DNA of 64,000 bases from Butyrivibrio sp. (lineage in GTDB: Bacteria; Bacillota; Clostridia; Lachnospirales; Lachnospiraceae), in the NCBI GenBank assembly GCA_015056565.1, contig SVGB01000004.1:118078-182077 (forward strand), in the 5' to 3' direction. The position numbers were made by a program, and so were the translations under genes. Numbering within the stretch: the stretch's first letter is position 1; every line of letters begins with the position of its first letter. Shown piece after piece: positions 1 through 11,063 of the stretch. The notes below the pieces were generated by a model, which worked only from the letters and a program-made list of their open reading frames with translations, ran no database searches and was not told the DNA's origin.

Positions 1-1140
1 TCTTTTATTTTAAATAAGGATACTATTAATAATGAAGAAACACATGATGATTTTTCTTCAGAGAGTGATGAAGCCATGTCTTCATCTAATATTGTATACG
101 AACAGGCCAATTTAAATCCAAGATATAGATTTGATACCTTTGTCGTAGGTAGCAATAACAAATTTGCTCACTCTGCTTCACTGGCAGTTGCTGAGTCACC
201 AGGTATTTCATACAATCCTCTTTTCTTATATGGAGGACCAGGACTTGGTAAAACTCACCTTATGCATTCAATTGGTCATTTCATAATTGAACATAATCCT
301 CGAGCTAAGGTTCTTTATGTAACTTCAGAGCAGTTTACCAACGAAGTTATTGAATCTATCAGAAGTTCAAGGGCTGAAAACATGACAAGACTTCGTGAGA
401 AATACAGAACTGTTGATGTTCTCATGGTAGATGATGTTCAGTTTATTATAGGAAAAGATGCAACACAGGAAGAATTTTTCCACACCTTTAACGCTCTTCA
501 CCAGGCTGGTAAACAGATAATCCTTTCATCTGATCGACCTCCTAAAGAAATGGAAACACTTGAAGAGAGATTCAGATCAAGATTCGAGATGGGCCTTATT
601 GCTGATATCCAGTCTCCTGACTACGAGACAAGAGTTGCTATTCTTCGTAAGAATGCTGAAAACTCTGGACGCAGCATAGGCGATGACGTTATCGATTATG
701 TGGCATCAAACATTAAGTCAAACATCAGAGAACTTGAGGGAGCTCTCACCAAGATCATTGCTCACTCAAGACTTAATAATGTAGAGATTACTTTAGATAA
801 TGCCAAAGATGCTCTAAAGGATATTATCTCTCCTGACACAACCAAGATCATTACACCACAGCTTATAGTCGATACAGTTTGTGAACAGTACGGTATCAAA
901 AAAGATGATGTGGTTTCCAAAAAAAGAAATGCTGAGATTGTTCTTCCTCGTCAGGTAATTATGTATCTTTGCAGAGAACATACTGATGCATCATTAGAAG
1001 AAATTGGAAAACTTCTTGGCAAAAAAGATCACACAACAGTCATGAGCGGAATCAGCAAGATAAAATCAATGATTCCAACAGATGAGGATCTTAACAAGAA
1101 CCTTGATATTATAGTTAAAAAGTTAAATCCTTCTCTTTGA
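1..1140 (+). CDS. dnaA: Chromosomal replication initiator DnaA (5' end outside window)
   Basis: AAA+ initiator that binds DnaA boxes and melts oriC. The reading frame is open to base 1, so the N-terminal domain I and part of the linker lie upstream; an internal ATG at 76 is not the true start. Visible are Walker A GGPGLGKTH (about 232-258), Walker B LMVDDVQF (about 421-444), the arginine-rich sensor stretch EERFRSRFEMG, and the C-terminal domain IV signature KKDHTTVMSGISKI that contacts the DnaA box. It is followed by a hairpin terminator and the origin-like gap before dnaN. Family assignment is certain; only the start is missing. Confidence 0.97.
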   Translation, partial: SFILNKDTINNEETHDDFSSESDEAMSSSNIVYEQANLNPRYRFDTFVVGSNNKFAHSASLAVAESPGISYNPLFLYGGPGLGKTHLMHSIGHFIIEHNPRAKVLYVTSEQFTNEVIESIRSSRAENMTRLREKYRTVDVLMVDDVQFIIGKDATQEEFFHTFNALHQAGKQIILSSDRPPKEMETLEERFRSRFEMGLIADIQSPDYETRVAILRKNAENSGRSIGDDVIDYVASNIKSNIRELEGALTKIIAHSRLNNVEITLDNAKDALKDIISPDTTKIITPQLIVDTVCEQYGIKKDDVVSKKRNAEIVLPRQVIMYLCREHTDASLEEIGKLLGKKDHTTVMSGISKIKSMIPTDEDLNKNLDIIVKKLNPSL

Positions 1141-1161
1141 TAAATAGTTTTACCCACATAT

Positions 1162-1170
1162 TGTGGATAA
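1162..1170 (-). promoter_or_regulatory. DnaA box (perfect consensus)
   Basis: TGTGGATAA on the plus strand, i.e. TTATCCACA on the minus strand, 22 bp after the dnaA stop codon. A one-mismatch box of opposite orientation (TTACCCACA, 1150-1158) lies 3 bp away, so the two form a head-to-head pair. Confidence 0.8.
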
Positions 1171-1213
1171 CTCAGAGTAAAAAAGTAAATTAACAGAGGA
1201 TTAATTGTTGATT

Positions 1214-1245
1214 AAGGGTGGATAAGTTTTTTCCACCCTTTTTTT
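1214..1245 (+). terminator. Rho-independent terminator of dnaA
   Basis: Perfect 9-bp stem AAGGGTGGA (1214-1222) / TCCACCCTT (1232-1240), 9-nt loop, then a T run to 1245. The left arm overlaps a degenerate DnaA box (1217-1225). Its presence implies that dnaN uses its own promoter. Confidence 0.8.
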
Positions 1246-1314
1246 AAAAAATTTGCCTTGTTTATAACTTTAAACTTTTCAACATCTAATTTTTTGTTTT
1301 CAACAGCTAAAAAT

Positions 1315-1343
1315 TTGTAAAAAAGCCTTTTAAATTGTATAAT
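1315..1343 (+). promoter_or_regulatory. dnaN promoter
   Basis: -35 TTGTAA (1315-1320), 17-bp spacer, -10 TATAAT (1338-1343). It lies about 100 bp before dnaN, after the dnaA terminator and inside the AT-rich part of the origin-like region. Confidence 0.7.
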
Positions 1344-1440
1344 AGAATAGGTTTTACACTTATCAACATCTATTAATACTGTTTTTATTATTTATTAATA
1401 ATTATTTTATAGTTACAAACCTGAAGGGAGTATTATCCAA

Positions 1441-2550
1441 ATGAAATTCGTATGCTCTAAGTCTAATCTTGTGAGTGGATTACAGATTGTATCAAAGGCT
1501 GTTCCTTCTAAAACAACAATGTCAGTCCTTGAATGTATCCTTGTAGATGCTACAGAAGGTATCATTAAGTTTATAGCCAATGATATGGAGCTTGGTATCC
1601 AGACCATTGTAGAAGGAAATATTGTAGAAAGAGGTTTTGTGGCAATTGATGCCAAGATCTTTGTTGACATAGTAAGGAAACTTCCTGATAACGAAGTAAC
1701 TATTGAAGCAGATGCATCAAGCAAAGTTACAATTAGTTGCGAAAAGGCAAAGTTCAACCTCATCGGAAGGAAGGGTGATGATTTTACCTATCTTCCTACA
1801 ATTGAAAAGATAGATGGAGTTGAGGTTACTCAGTTTACACTTAGAAATGTTATACAGCAGACTATTTTCTCTATTGCAGAAAACGACGCCAACAAGATGA
1901 TGGGCGGAGAGCTTTTTGAAGTAGATGGAGATAATTTAAAACTTGTATCTCTTGATGGACACAGAATTTCTATCAGAAAGGTTAAACTTGGATCAAACTA
2001 TCCTTCAAAGAAGGTAATTGTTCCTGGTAAGACTCTTGGTGAGATAAGCAAGATTTTAAGTGACAGCACTGAAAAGCAGGTAAGTATCTATTTTACTGAC
2101 AAGCACGTTTTGTTTGAGTTCGATAAGACAACAGTAGTATCAAGACTTATTGAAGGTGAGTACTTCAGTATAGATCAGATGCTCTCAAGCGATTATGAAA
2201 CTAAGATGAGTATAAACCGCAAGGAGTTTCTTGATTGTATAGACAGAGCAACTCTTCTTGTAAAAGAGGGAGATAAAAAGCCTGTAATTATCAATGTTAC
2301 TGATGGAAAGATGGAGCTTAAGATAAACTCCACAGTCGGAAGCATGGATGAAGAAATTGATATTGAGAAACAGGGTAAAGATCTTATGATTGGCTTCAAT
2401 CCTAAGTTCCTTATTGATGCTTTGAGGGTAATAGAGGATGAGACTGTAGATATTTATCTTGTTAACCCTAAGGCTCCATGCTTTATAAGAGACAAGGATT
2501 CTACATATATCTACCTTGTACTGCCAGTAAACTTTACAACAGTTGATTAA
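1441..2550 (+). CDS. dnaN: DNA polymerase III beta sliding clamp
   Basis: 369-residue beta clamp, the usual family length (three topologically similar domains), which encircles DNA and tethers the replicative polymerase. The N-terminus MKFVCSKSNLVSGLQIVSKAVPSKTTMSVLECILVDA and C-terminal LVLPVNF are typical of the family. The ATG is preceded by GAAGGGAG (1423-1430). It starts the replication/repair operon dnaN-yaaA-recF-gyrB-gyrA, driven by the promoter at 1315-1343. Confidence 0.97.
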   Translation: MKFVCSKSNLVSGLQIVSKAVPSKTTMSVLECILVDATEGIIKFIANDMELGIQTIVEGNIVERGFVAIDAKIFVDIVRKLPDNEVTIEADASSKVTISCEKAKFNLIGRKGDDFTYLPTIEKIDGVEVTQFTLRNVIQQTIFSIAENDANKMMGGELFEVDGDNLKLVSLDGHRISIRKVKLGSNYPSKKVIVPGKTLGEISKILSDSTEKQVSIYFTDKHVLFEFDKTTVVSRLIEGEYFSIDQMLSSDYETKMSINRKEFLDCIDRATLLVKEGDKKPVIINVTDGKMELKINSTVGSMDEEIDIEKQGKDLMIGFNPKFLIDALRVIEDETVDIYLVNPKAPCFIRDKDSTYIYLVLPVNFTTVD

Positions 2551-2563
2551 ATAAAGGATTTTC

Positions 2564-2779
2564 ATGGAAACAATTAAACTTAGAGAAACAGATGACTTTA
2601 TAAAACTTGGACAAGCTCTTAAAAAGGCTGGTCTTGAGGGTTCTGGTGTTGATGCAAAAATGGACATTCAGTCAGGACTTGTGAAAGTCAATGGAGAAAT
2701 AGAAGAAAGAAGAGGCCGTAAGCTCTACGATGGAGATGTATTTGAGTTTAACGGGACGCAGGTAAAAGTAGAGAAATGA
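2564..2779 (+). CDS. yaaA: YaaA-type S4 domain RNA-binding protein
   Basis: 71-residue protein made almost entirely of one S4 RNA-binding fold. The stretch FIKLGQALKKAGLEGSG and the following V-NGEIEERRGRKLYDGD loop are characteristic of the small YaaA/RlbA proteins always found between dnaN and recF in Firmicutes. In Bacillus subtilis the homologue is linked to ribosome assembly; the role here is by family only. AAAGG lies 7 bases before the ATG. Its last 4 bases overlap recF (ATGA), which indicates translational coupling. Confidence 0.93.
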   Translation: METIKLRETDDFIKLGQALKKAGLEGSGVDAKMDIQSGLVKVNGEIEERRGRKLYDGDVFEFNGTQVKVEK

Positions 2780-3879
2780 TAATCAAGTCATTGGAGCTGG
2801 CTGATTTCAGAAACTATGACAATCTCAAAATAGACTTTAGCAGTGGTACCAACATTTTGTATGGGGACAACGCCCAGGGTAAGACCAATATCCTTGAGGC
2901 AATCTATGTTTCCGCAACTACTAAGTCTCACAAGGGTAGTAAAGATAAAGAAATCATAGGCTTTGGCAAAGAAGAAGCACATATTAGGACTATCCTTGAA
3001 AAGGATGGTGCTGAATATCGAGTAGATATGCACCTTCGAGGAAATAGGTCTAAGGGAATTGCCATTGATGGTCAGAAGATCAAAAGAGCTTCAGACCTGA
3101 TAGGCATGTTGAATGTGGTATTTTTTTCTCCAGAGGATCTTAGCATTATCAAAAATGGTCCTTCTGAAAGGCGCAGATTCATGGATATGGAGCTGTGCCA
3201 GTTAGATCAGATATATTTAAACAGCCTTTCTAAATACAACAAGCTTGTAGTCGAAAGAAATAAGGTTCTTAAGGATCTGTTCGAACACCCTGAAAACAGT
3301 GTACTTCTAGATGTTCAGGACAAACAGCTGTGTGAATATGGATCCATCATCATCAAAGCTAGAGAAAAATTCATCACTGAGCTTAATGAAATAATAAGGC
3401 CAATTCATGAGAAACTTACAGGAGGAAAAGAACTGCTGTCTGTTTATTATGAGCCTAATGTGGAACAAGCTGATCTTGAAAAGAAATTATCTTCTTCGAG
3501 AAAAAAAGACATCTATGCCAAGCAGACTACAGTAGGACCACATAAAGATGATTTTTCATTTATTGTCAAAAAGTCTGAAGAAGATGATGGCATAGACATC
3601 AGAAAGTATGGTTCCCAGGGGCAGCAGCGAACAGCATCACTTTCTCTTAAACTATCAGAGATAGAAATAGTTAAAAAATCCAAGAAAGAGAATCCGGTTC
3701 TTTTACTTGATGATGTTTTATCTGAGCTTGACAGCAACAGGCAGAACTATCTTTTGAACACTATTGGAAATATTCAGACAATCATTACCTGCACTGGTCT
3801 TGATGAATTTGTTAATAACAGATTTGAAATAGATAAACTGTTCCGGGTAACAGATGGAACAGTAAGTAGTGAAAATTAA
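2776..3879 (+). CDS. recF: RecF recombination/repair ATPase
   Basis: 367-residue SMC-like ABC ATPase that acts with RecO and RecR to load RecA at single-strand gaps. Visible are Walker A GDNAQGKTN near residue 31, the signature region YGSQGQQRTASLSLKLSE near residue 280, and Walker B PVLLLDDVLSELD near residue 310. Length is normal. The start overlaps the yaaA stop by 4 bases, and gyrB follows after 10 bp. Confidence 0.97.
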   Translation: MIIKSLELADFRNYDNLKIDFSSGTNILYGDNAQGKTNILEAIYVSATTKSHKGSKDKEIIGFGKEEAHIRTILEKDGAEYRVDMHLRGNRSKGIAIDGQKIKRASDLIGMLNVVFFSPEDLSIIKNGPSERRRFMDMELCQLDQIYLNSLSKYNKLVVERNKVLKDLFEHPENSVLLDVQDKQLCEYGSIIIKAREKFITELNEIIRPIHEKLTGGKELLSVYYEPNVEQADLEKKLSSSRKKDIYAKQTTVGPHKDDFSFIVKKSEEDDGIDIRKYGSQGQQRTASLSLKLSEIEIVKKSKKENPVLLLDDVLSELDSNRQNYLLNTIGNIQTIITCTGLDEFVNNRFEIDKLFRVTDGTVSSEN

Positions 3880-3886
3880 GGAGTAA

Positions 3887-5827
<1,941 letters not shown>

Positions 5828-5860
5828 GGATTTTATAATCCATAGAATTGAGGTAATAAG

Positions 5861-8419
5861 ATGGCTGATAACATCAACAATAACAACAATGATCTGTCAG
5901 ATGATGTCTTTGACAAGACAACCACTGACAGAATAAAGGAAGTCGATCTCCAAAAGACCATGGAAGCGGACTACATCGATTACGCCATGAGCGTAATTGC
6001 ATCCCGTGCGCTTCCAGATGTAAGAGATGGTCTTAAGCCTGTACAGAGAAGAATCCTGTACTCAATGATCGAACTTAACAATGGTCCCGACAAGCCACAT
6101 CGTAAGTGTGCGCGTATCGTCGGAGATACAATGGGTAAATATCACCCTCATGGTGACAGTTCAATTTACGGTTCATTGGTAAATATGGCTCAGCCATGGT
6201 CAATGAGATACTGTCTTGTAGATGGACATGGTAACTTCGGTTCAGTGGACGGAGACGGTGCTGCTGCTATGCGATACACAGAGGCTCGTCTTACCAAGAT
6301 CTCAATGGAGATGATCGCTGATATCGGAAAAGATACAGTAGACTTCGTTCCAAACTTTGACGAGACAGAAAAAGAGCCTTCTGTACTTCCCAGCCGTTAT
6401 CCTAATCTTTTGGTAAATGGTACAACTGGTATTGCAGTAGGAATGGCAACAAATATTCCTCCTCACAATTTGAGGGAAGTAATAAACGCTGTTGTAAAGA
6501 TGATCGACAATAAGGTCAACGAAGACAGGGATACTGAGATTGAAGAGATCCTTGAAATCATCAAGGCTCCTGATTTTCCAACAGGTGGAATCATCCTTGG
6601 AACAAGGGGAGCTGAGGAAGCTTACAGAACAGGCAGAGGTAAGGTTGTAGTAAGAGCCGTTACTGATATTGAGCCAATGAATAACGGTAAGAACAGGATT
6701 GTTGTTACTGAGCTTCCATACCTTGTAAATAAAGCAAACATGATCGCTAAGATCGCGGAGCTGGTTAAGCTTAAAAAGCTTGATGGAATAACAGCTCTCC
6801 GTGATGAGTCAGATAGAGAAGGTATGCGAGTTGTAATTGAGCTTAGAAGTGATGTTAACCCTAACATCATGCTCAACAAGCTTTACAAGCATACTCAGAT
6901 GCAGGATTCCTTTGGAATCATCATGCTGGCTCTTGTAAACAACCAGCCTAAGGTAATGAGCATAACAGAAATGCTCACTTACTACATCAAGCATCAGGAA
7001 GAGGTTGTAACAAGAAGAACAAAGTACGATCTCAACAAGGCAGAAGAGAGAAACCACATCTTAGAAGGTTTGCTCATTGCCCTTGATAATATCGATGAAG
7101 TAATAAAGATCATCAGAGGATCTGAGACAGTAGCTATAGCTAAGGAACAGTTGATGGGAAGATTTGGTCTTTCCGATGTTCAGGCTCAGGCTATTGTTGA
7201 TATGAGACTCCGTACTCTGACAGGCTTGGAAAGAGACAAGCTGGAGCAGGAGCACGCTGAACTTCTTAAGAAGATTGAGGAATTAAAGGCTATTCTTGCA
7301 GACAAGAAGCTCCTTCTTGGAGTTATCAAAAAAGAGATAATTGAAATCTCAGATAAATACGGCGATGATAGAAAGTCACAGATAGGTCATGATGACTCTG
7401 ACATTGATACAGAGGATCTCATCCCTAATGTGAATACAGTAATTGCCATGACTGATCTTGGATATATCAAGAGAATGTCAATTGACAATTTCAAATCTCA
7501 GAACCGTGGTGGAAAGGGCATCAAGGGCATCACAACAATTGAGAATGACTTTGTTGAAGATATCCTTATGACCACAACCCACAATTATGTAATGTTCTTT
7601 ACTAACACAGGAAGGGTATACAGGCTCAAAGCTTACCAGATTCCTGAGGCTTCAAGAACATCCCGTGGCATGGCTATCGTTAACCTGCTGCAGCTGGCAC
7701 CAGGTGAAAAGATCTCAGCTATGATCCCTGTAACAGGATTTGAGGATGAGGAGAAATCTCTTTTCATGGTTACCAAGAAAGGTACCGTTAAAAAGACTCC
7801 TATAACAGATTTCTCAAATGTCAGAAAAACAGGACTTGCAGCTATCAACTTAAGAGATGACGATGAGCTTATCGAAGTTAAGACTGTTAAGAAGAATTCT
7901 GAGATATTCCTTGTAACCAAGAACGGAATGTGCATCCACTTTGATGAGTCTGATGTACGCTCAACAGGCAGATCCTCCATCGGTGTAAGAGGTATGATGC
8001 TTGATGATACAGATGAGATCGTAGGAATGCAGATCAACACCCAGGGTGATTCGCTCCTTATAGTATCTGAGAATGGATATGGAAAAAGAACGGATCTGTC
8101 AGAATTCCACAACCAGTTCAGAGGTGGAAAGGGTGTCAGATGTTATAAGATAACTGAAAAGACCGGAAACGTAGTAGGTGTCAAAGCTGTTAATGATGAG
8201 AATGAGATCATGATGATCACAAACGCAGGCATTATCATACAGCTTCGCATGAATGATATTTCTGTTCATGGCAGAGTCACATCCGGAGTTAAGATGATCA
8301 ATCTTGATAAGGGTGTTACAGTTGCCAAGATTGCCAAGGTAAGAGAGAAGATCTCTGACGGAGAAAAAGACATCGACAACATCGATGACATTGCTGAAAA
8401 TGTAGATGAAGAGTCTTAA
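5861..8419 (+). CDS. gyrA: DNA gyrase subunit A
   Basis: 852-residue breakage-reunion subunit. The N-terminal winged-helix/tower domain carries the active-site tyrosine in RYTEARL (Y139) and the quinolone-determining stretch GDSSIYG (98-104). The C-terminal beta-pinwheel carries a GyrA-box-like QNRGGKG (about residue 547), which marks gyrase rather than topoisomerase IV. The position matching E. coli Asp87 is glycine here (see findings). The N-terminal 20 residues are Asn/Asp rich and the C-terminal tail is acidic. It closes the dnaN operon, with the GGDEF gene 32 bp downstream. Confidence 0.97.
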   Translation: MADNINNNNNDLSDDVFDKTTTDRIKEVDLQKTMEADYIDYAMSVIASRALPDVRDGLKPVQRRILYSMIELNNGPDKPHRKCARIVGDTMGKYHPHGDSSIYGSLVNMAQPWSMRYCLVDGHGNFGSVDGDGAAAMRYTEARLTKISMEMIADIGKDTVDFVPNFDETEKEPSVLPSRYPNLLVNGTTGIAVGMATNIPPHNLREVINAVVKMIDNKVNEDRDTEIEEILEIIKAPDFPTGGIILGTRGAEEAYRTGRGKVVVRAVTDIEPMNNGKNRIVVTELPYLVNKANMIAKIAELVKLKKLDGITALRDESDREGMRVVIELRSDVNPNIMLNKLYKHTQMQDSFGIIMLALVNNQPKVMSITEMLTYYIKHQEEVVTRRTKYDLNKAEERNHILEGLLIALDNIDEVIKIIRGSETVAIAKEQLMGRFGLSDVQAQAIVDMRLRTLTGLERDKLEQEHAELLKKIEELKAILADKKLLLGVIKKEIIEISDKYGDDRKSQIGHDDSDIDTEDLIPNVNTVIAMTDLGYIKRMSIDNFKSQNRGGKGIKGITTIENDFVEDILMTTTHNYVMFFTNTGRVYRLKAYQIPEASRTSRGMAIVNLLQLAPGEKISAMIPVTGFEDEEKSLFMVTKKGTVKKTPITDFSNVRKTGLAAINLRDDDELIEVKTVKKNSEIFLVTKNGMCIHFDESDVRSTGRSSIGVRGMMLDDTDEIVGMQINTQGDSLLIVSENGYGKRTDLSEFHNQFRGGKGVRCYKITEKTGNVVGVKAVNDENEIMMITNAGIIIQLRMNDISVHGRVTSGVKMINLDKGVTVAKIAKVREKISDGEKDIDNIDDIAENVDEES

Positions 8420-8451
8420 GTTTTTTAGCATTCTTGTGGGGTGAGAATCTT

Positions 8452-9906
8452 ATGAACATTGGACTTCTTGTAACAGAACTTGAGGACAGTGAAGTAAAGA
8501 AAATATGTATAGGTGCTGATAAGGCGGCAAAAGAAAAGGATATAAACCTTGTAATCATTCCGGGAAAATATATTCTTTCCGATGACAAAAGTGGTGAAAA
8601 ACCCTATGACTATCAGTACAGTGCGCTCTTTGACTATGCCAATTCAAAAGATTTTGATGCACTGATCATCGATATTGAAAGGATTGGATCAAAAACCACT
8701 ATTCTGAAAAAAGAGGCCTTTCTTAAGAAATTTGAGAATATCCCTTTCCTGACTCTTACTGAGCAGGAGGGATATCCCTTTGTCAATCCGGTAGAAGACG
8801 GAATTGATAAGTATAAGCAGCTTGGATACGAGGCTGTATGCGATGCGGTTTTTTACGTTAAGAATCAGATCCTGCCTCCAGCTGAAGCACTTCAGACTTT
8901 TAACTATGTTGAAAGACCAGATGCTTATGCACTTAATATACTGTCTGATATGTGTTACCTTCTTTTCCACAAGAAGTATGATGCAGGAAAGGCCTACAGT
9001 AGCTTTGTAAGTATTGGACTTGAGCACGGAATCAAAAACAGCGCAATCTTACTTTTTGAAAAAAAGGTCAGAAATACCACCAAGTATCCTTGGATAATGC
9101 CAGAGAGTATCTGCGTTAAAAGCGCCATCATGAACGGTCAGGAGATGATCTTTACTGACAATAAGATGGAGATTGGAACTGACAGTATTTTCTCAAATGC
9201 CATCAAGGGAAAGAGCTCATCCTATGTACTTGGGGATATATTTGTCGGAGAGTATCAGCTGGGACTTATGATATATGAGTTCTATCCTGACAACCTGGTA
9301 GATTATTTTTATACCAATATGACCAGTCTTATAACTGGTGTATCAAGGCTTTCATATCTGGAAAGGGAGCTTGAAAAGACAACAGAGGAACTCTATGAAG
9401 TTCAGGAAGAACTGGCAAGGGACGATTCTGTTCTGGATCATATTGGAGATCAGGACTATCTGACAGGTGGTCTTAACAGAAGAGGATTTTTTGCTAAGGC
9501 ATATGATCTTTTGAAGGACAAGTTTGTGGATGGAAAGTACGCAGTTGTAACCTATATCCACATGGAATCCCTTAAGCGTATCAATGATATGTATGGTCAT
9601 GAGGAAGGTGACAGAGCAGTTAAGAGAGTTGCAAAGGTTCTGGAAGAGGTGTTTGATGGCTGCATCTATGGAAGGATCAGAGGCGATGAATTTGCTGTTA
9701 TCATGATAGAGGATGAGGAAGGCAGATCTGAGTCACTACGTGAGGAAATGCAGAGCCAGAACGCGAAGCTCCTCAACGAGCCTGGAAGATATATCAATCA
9801 CCTGCAGTACTCAATATGTGAATTTAGCCATGAAGAGAACCTGTCTCTTCGTGAGATGCTTAAGGAAACAGATGAGAACCTTAAGAGAATAAAGGGCAAT
9901 CTATAA
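8452..9906 (+). CDS. GGDEF protein with periplasmic-binding-like sensor domain
   Basis: 484 residues. The first ~120 residues (MNIGLLVTELEDSEVKK, then a FDALIIDIERIG strand) resemble the LacI/type-1 periplasmic-binding fold, but there is no signal peptide or membrane helix, so the protein should be cytosolic. A middle region and a short coiled coil (YLERELEKTTEELYEVQEEL) lead to the GGDEF domain: DYLTGGLNRRGFF and R-G-D-E-F near residue 410, a variant in which the first Gly is Arg, still seen in active enzymes. Expected activity is c-di-GMP synthesis; this is inferred. The start is ATG 8452, with GGGGTGAG 7-14 bases upstream; an in-frame TTG at 8434 has no ribosome site. It probably shares the gyrA transcript. 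Confidence 0.85.
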   Translation: MNIGLLVTELEDSEVKKICIGADKAAKEKDINLVIIPGKYILSDDKSGEKPYDYQYSALFDYANSKDFDALIIDIERIGSKTTILKKEAFLKKFENIPFLTLTEQEGYPFVNPVEDGIDKYKQLGYEAVCDAVFYVKNQILPPAEALQTFNYVERPDAYALNILSDMCYLLFHKKYDAGKAYSSFVSIGLEHGIKNSAILLFEKKVRNTTKYPWIMPESICVKSAIMNGQEMIFTDNKMEIGTDSIFSNAIKGKSSSYVLGDIFVGEYQLGLMIYEFYPDNLVDYFYTNMTSLITGVSRLSYLERELEKTTEELYEVQEELARDDSVLDHIGDQDYLTGGLNRRGFFAKAYDLLKDKFVDGKYAVVTYIHMESLKRINDMYGHEEGDRAVKRVAKVLEEVFDGCIYGRIRGDEFAVIMIEDEEGRSESLREEMQSQNAKLLNEPGRYINHLQYSICEFSHEENLSLREMLKETDENLKRIKGNL

Positions 9907-10009
9907 TGGCAAAAAACTGGTGTCATGGAATGTAAATGGTCTAAGGGCCTGTGTATCTAAGGGTTATTCTGGAATAGCTATTTATACAAAAAATAGGGCT
10001 GATAAATAA
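9906..10009 (+). pseudogene. Relic of exodeoxyribonuclease III (exoA/xth)
   Basis: In the frame beginning at 9911 the sequence reads KKLVSWNVNGLRACVSKG, the hallmark N-terminus of ExoA/Xth AP endonucleases, and then runs straight into YSGIAIYTK, which in intact enzymes (KGYSGTAIFTK) lies some 60-70 residues further in. A stop follows at 10007-10009. The expected ATG at 9906, preceded by AAAGGG at 9890-9895, is one base out of frame because the A run has 6 instead of 7 bases. So this is a start-proximal frameshift, one large internal deletion that probably occurred between KG-coding repeats, and loss of the C-terminal half. It is only about 100 bp and its end merges with the terminator hairpin. 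The relic sits directly after the GGDEF gene. Confidence 0.75.
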
Positions 10010-10032
10010 TAAGTATTTATCAGCCCTTGTTT
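9988..10032. terminator. Bidirectional rho-independent terminator
   Basis: Perfect 14-bp inverted repeat AGGGCTGATAAATA (9995-10008) / TATTTATCAGCCCT (10014-10027) with a 5-nt loop, T-rich on the right (TGTTTTT) and A-rich on the left (AAAAAAT), so it can end transcripts from both sides. It serves the gyrA/GGDEF transcript and the convergent hydrolase gene. Confidence 0.9.
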
Positions 10033-10956
10033 TTAGATTAGTTTCTGGATAAAAGAATCTACTTTTGCCCAGTAGTTGACTGGATCTTTTACAACTCCTT
10101 CAATGTGTCCTGAGCCAAGGATCATAAGGTACTGCTTCTTGCAGGAAGCGGCTTCGTAGAGCCTTGAACACATGTGAGGATCAATGAATGTATCATCATC
10201 TCCGTGGATGAACAGAGTAGGAGTTTTGGATCTTGTGACTGCCTTGATAGGAGAAACGAGGTTTATATCATAGCCTGCTCTTATATAGATTATCGCTCTG
10301 GATATCAAAAGAGCAATAGGGATAGGAACAAATGAGCCCTTAAAGAGCTTGTAGGCTGAGGCGAACTGCTCACGAAGGGTCGTGTAGGAACTATCAGCAA
10401 TGGCCCCCTTAACATTTTCCTTTAGGTGTTCACCAGTTGTCATCAGAGTAGTTGCTGCTCCCATGGACATTCCGTGAAGAATGATCTTTGCATCTTTATC
10501 TTTTTTCACTATGAAATTGACCCATTCGATGATATCAAGCCTGTCATCAAGACCGTAGCCAATGTAGTTACCGCCGCTTTTTCCAAAACCTCTAAGGTCT
10601 ACAAGCAGACAGTTAAAGCCCTTTTCAAGGTAGTGCCTTGCATATATACCGTTAGATTCATGATTGTCCCAGATTCCATGGATCAGAAGTATATAGTTGT
10701 GGGTTGCAACATCTGCAGGTATAAAACTTGCATGAAGGTCAAGACCATCAACTGATGAAGTGTAAACATCCTCTCTTTTGGGGTGATTTCTCACAAACTC
10801 TCTACCTTCAGTTATGGATGGATCAAAGTCCTTATCTCCATCCTGGTGTTCATGGGGTTTTGTTGAGATCTTGTAAATGTAGTCTGAAAAAGCATAGACG
10901 CCGCCAAGAAAAGCCGCGCCAGAAAAGAGTTTAAAAAAAGTATTCTTTTTACTCAT
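10033..10956 (-). CDS. Alpha/beta hydrolase with N-terminal membrane anchor
   Basis: 307 residues. The nucleophile elbow GMSMGA carries the catalytic Ser, the acid is in HGDDDTFIDP, and the His is in GSGHIEGV. An oxyanion/strand region HGIWDNHESNG precedes it. Residues about 7-28 form a hydrophobic segment, so the enzyme is probably tethered to the outside of the membrane. It belongs to the broad COG1073 group (dienelactone-hydrolase/YqkD-like); the substrate cannot be read. The start is ATG 10956 with AAGGG upstream; an upstream in-frame start at 11019 overlaps the promoter and is less likely. Confidence 0.85.
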   Translation of the reverse strand: MSKKNTFFKLFSGAAFLGGVYAFSDYIYKISTKPHEHQDGDKDFDPSITEGREFVRNHPKREDVYTSSVDGLDLHASFIPADVATHNYILLIHGIWDNHESNGIYARHYLEKGFNCLLVDLRGFGKSGGNYIGYGLDDRLDIIEWVNFIVKKDKDAKIILHGMSMGAATTLMTTGEHLKENVKGAIADSSYTTLREQFASAYKLFKGSFVPIPIALLISRAIIYIRAGYDINLVSPIKAVTRSKTPTLFIHGDDDTFIDPHMCSRLYEAASCKKQYLMILGSGHIEGVVKDPVNYWAKVDSFIQKLI

Positions 10957-10990
10957 GGAAAAGCCCTTATCTTCCTGTAAATTTAAATAT

Positions 10991-11019
10991 ATATTAACAT
11001 CTTTTACTACCTGTAACAA
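10991..11019 (-). promoter_or_regulatory. Promoter of the alpha/beta hydrolase gene
   Basis: Minus strand: -35 TTGTTA (plus 11014-11019), 17-bp spacer, -10 TAATAT (plus 10991-10996). A weaker plus-strand candidate for the divergent MBOAT gene overlaps it (TTTACT 11003-11008, 18 bp, TATACT 11027-11032). Confidence 0.55.
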
Positions 11020-11063
11020 ATTATGATATACTCTTTTCGAGTTTGAAACGTGGAGACGTATAA

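Larger units (their letters stand above)
1141..1440. other. dnaA-dnaN intergenic region, probable part of oriC
   Basis: This 300-bp gap has no gene. It carries a perfect DnaA box TTATCCACA on the minus strand (1162-1170), one-mismatch boxes at 1150-1158 (TTACCCACA) and 1217-1225 (minus strand), then a very AT-rich stretch (about 1241-1440) suited to unwinding. In the AT-rich part the related 9-mers TTTTCAACA (1276-1284 and 1297-1305) and TTATCAACA (1360-1368) start 21 and 63 bp apart, i.e. multiples of 21. In Firmicutes the origin normally includes this gap, often with a second box cluster upstream of dnaA, which is outside this window. The origin function is inferred from position and boxes. 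Confidence 0.75.

Noticed and set aside
5861..8419. ParC (topoisomerase IV) instead of GyrA
   Set aside because: A GyrA-box-like QNRGGKG is present and the gene follows gyrB in the dnaN operon.
8434..8451. TTG start for the GGDEF protein
   Set aside because: No ribosome site precedes it; ATG 8452 has GGGGTGAG at proper distance and starts the conserved fold.
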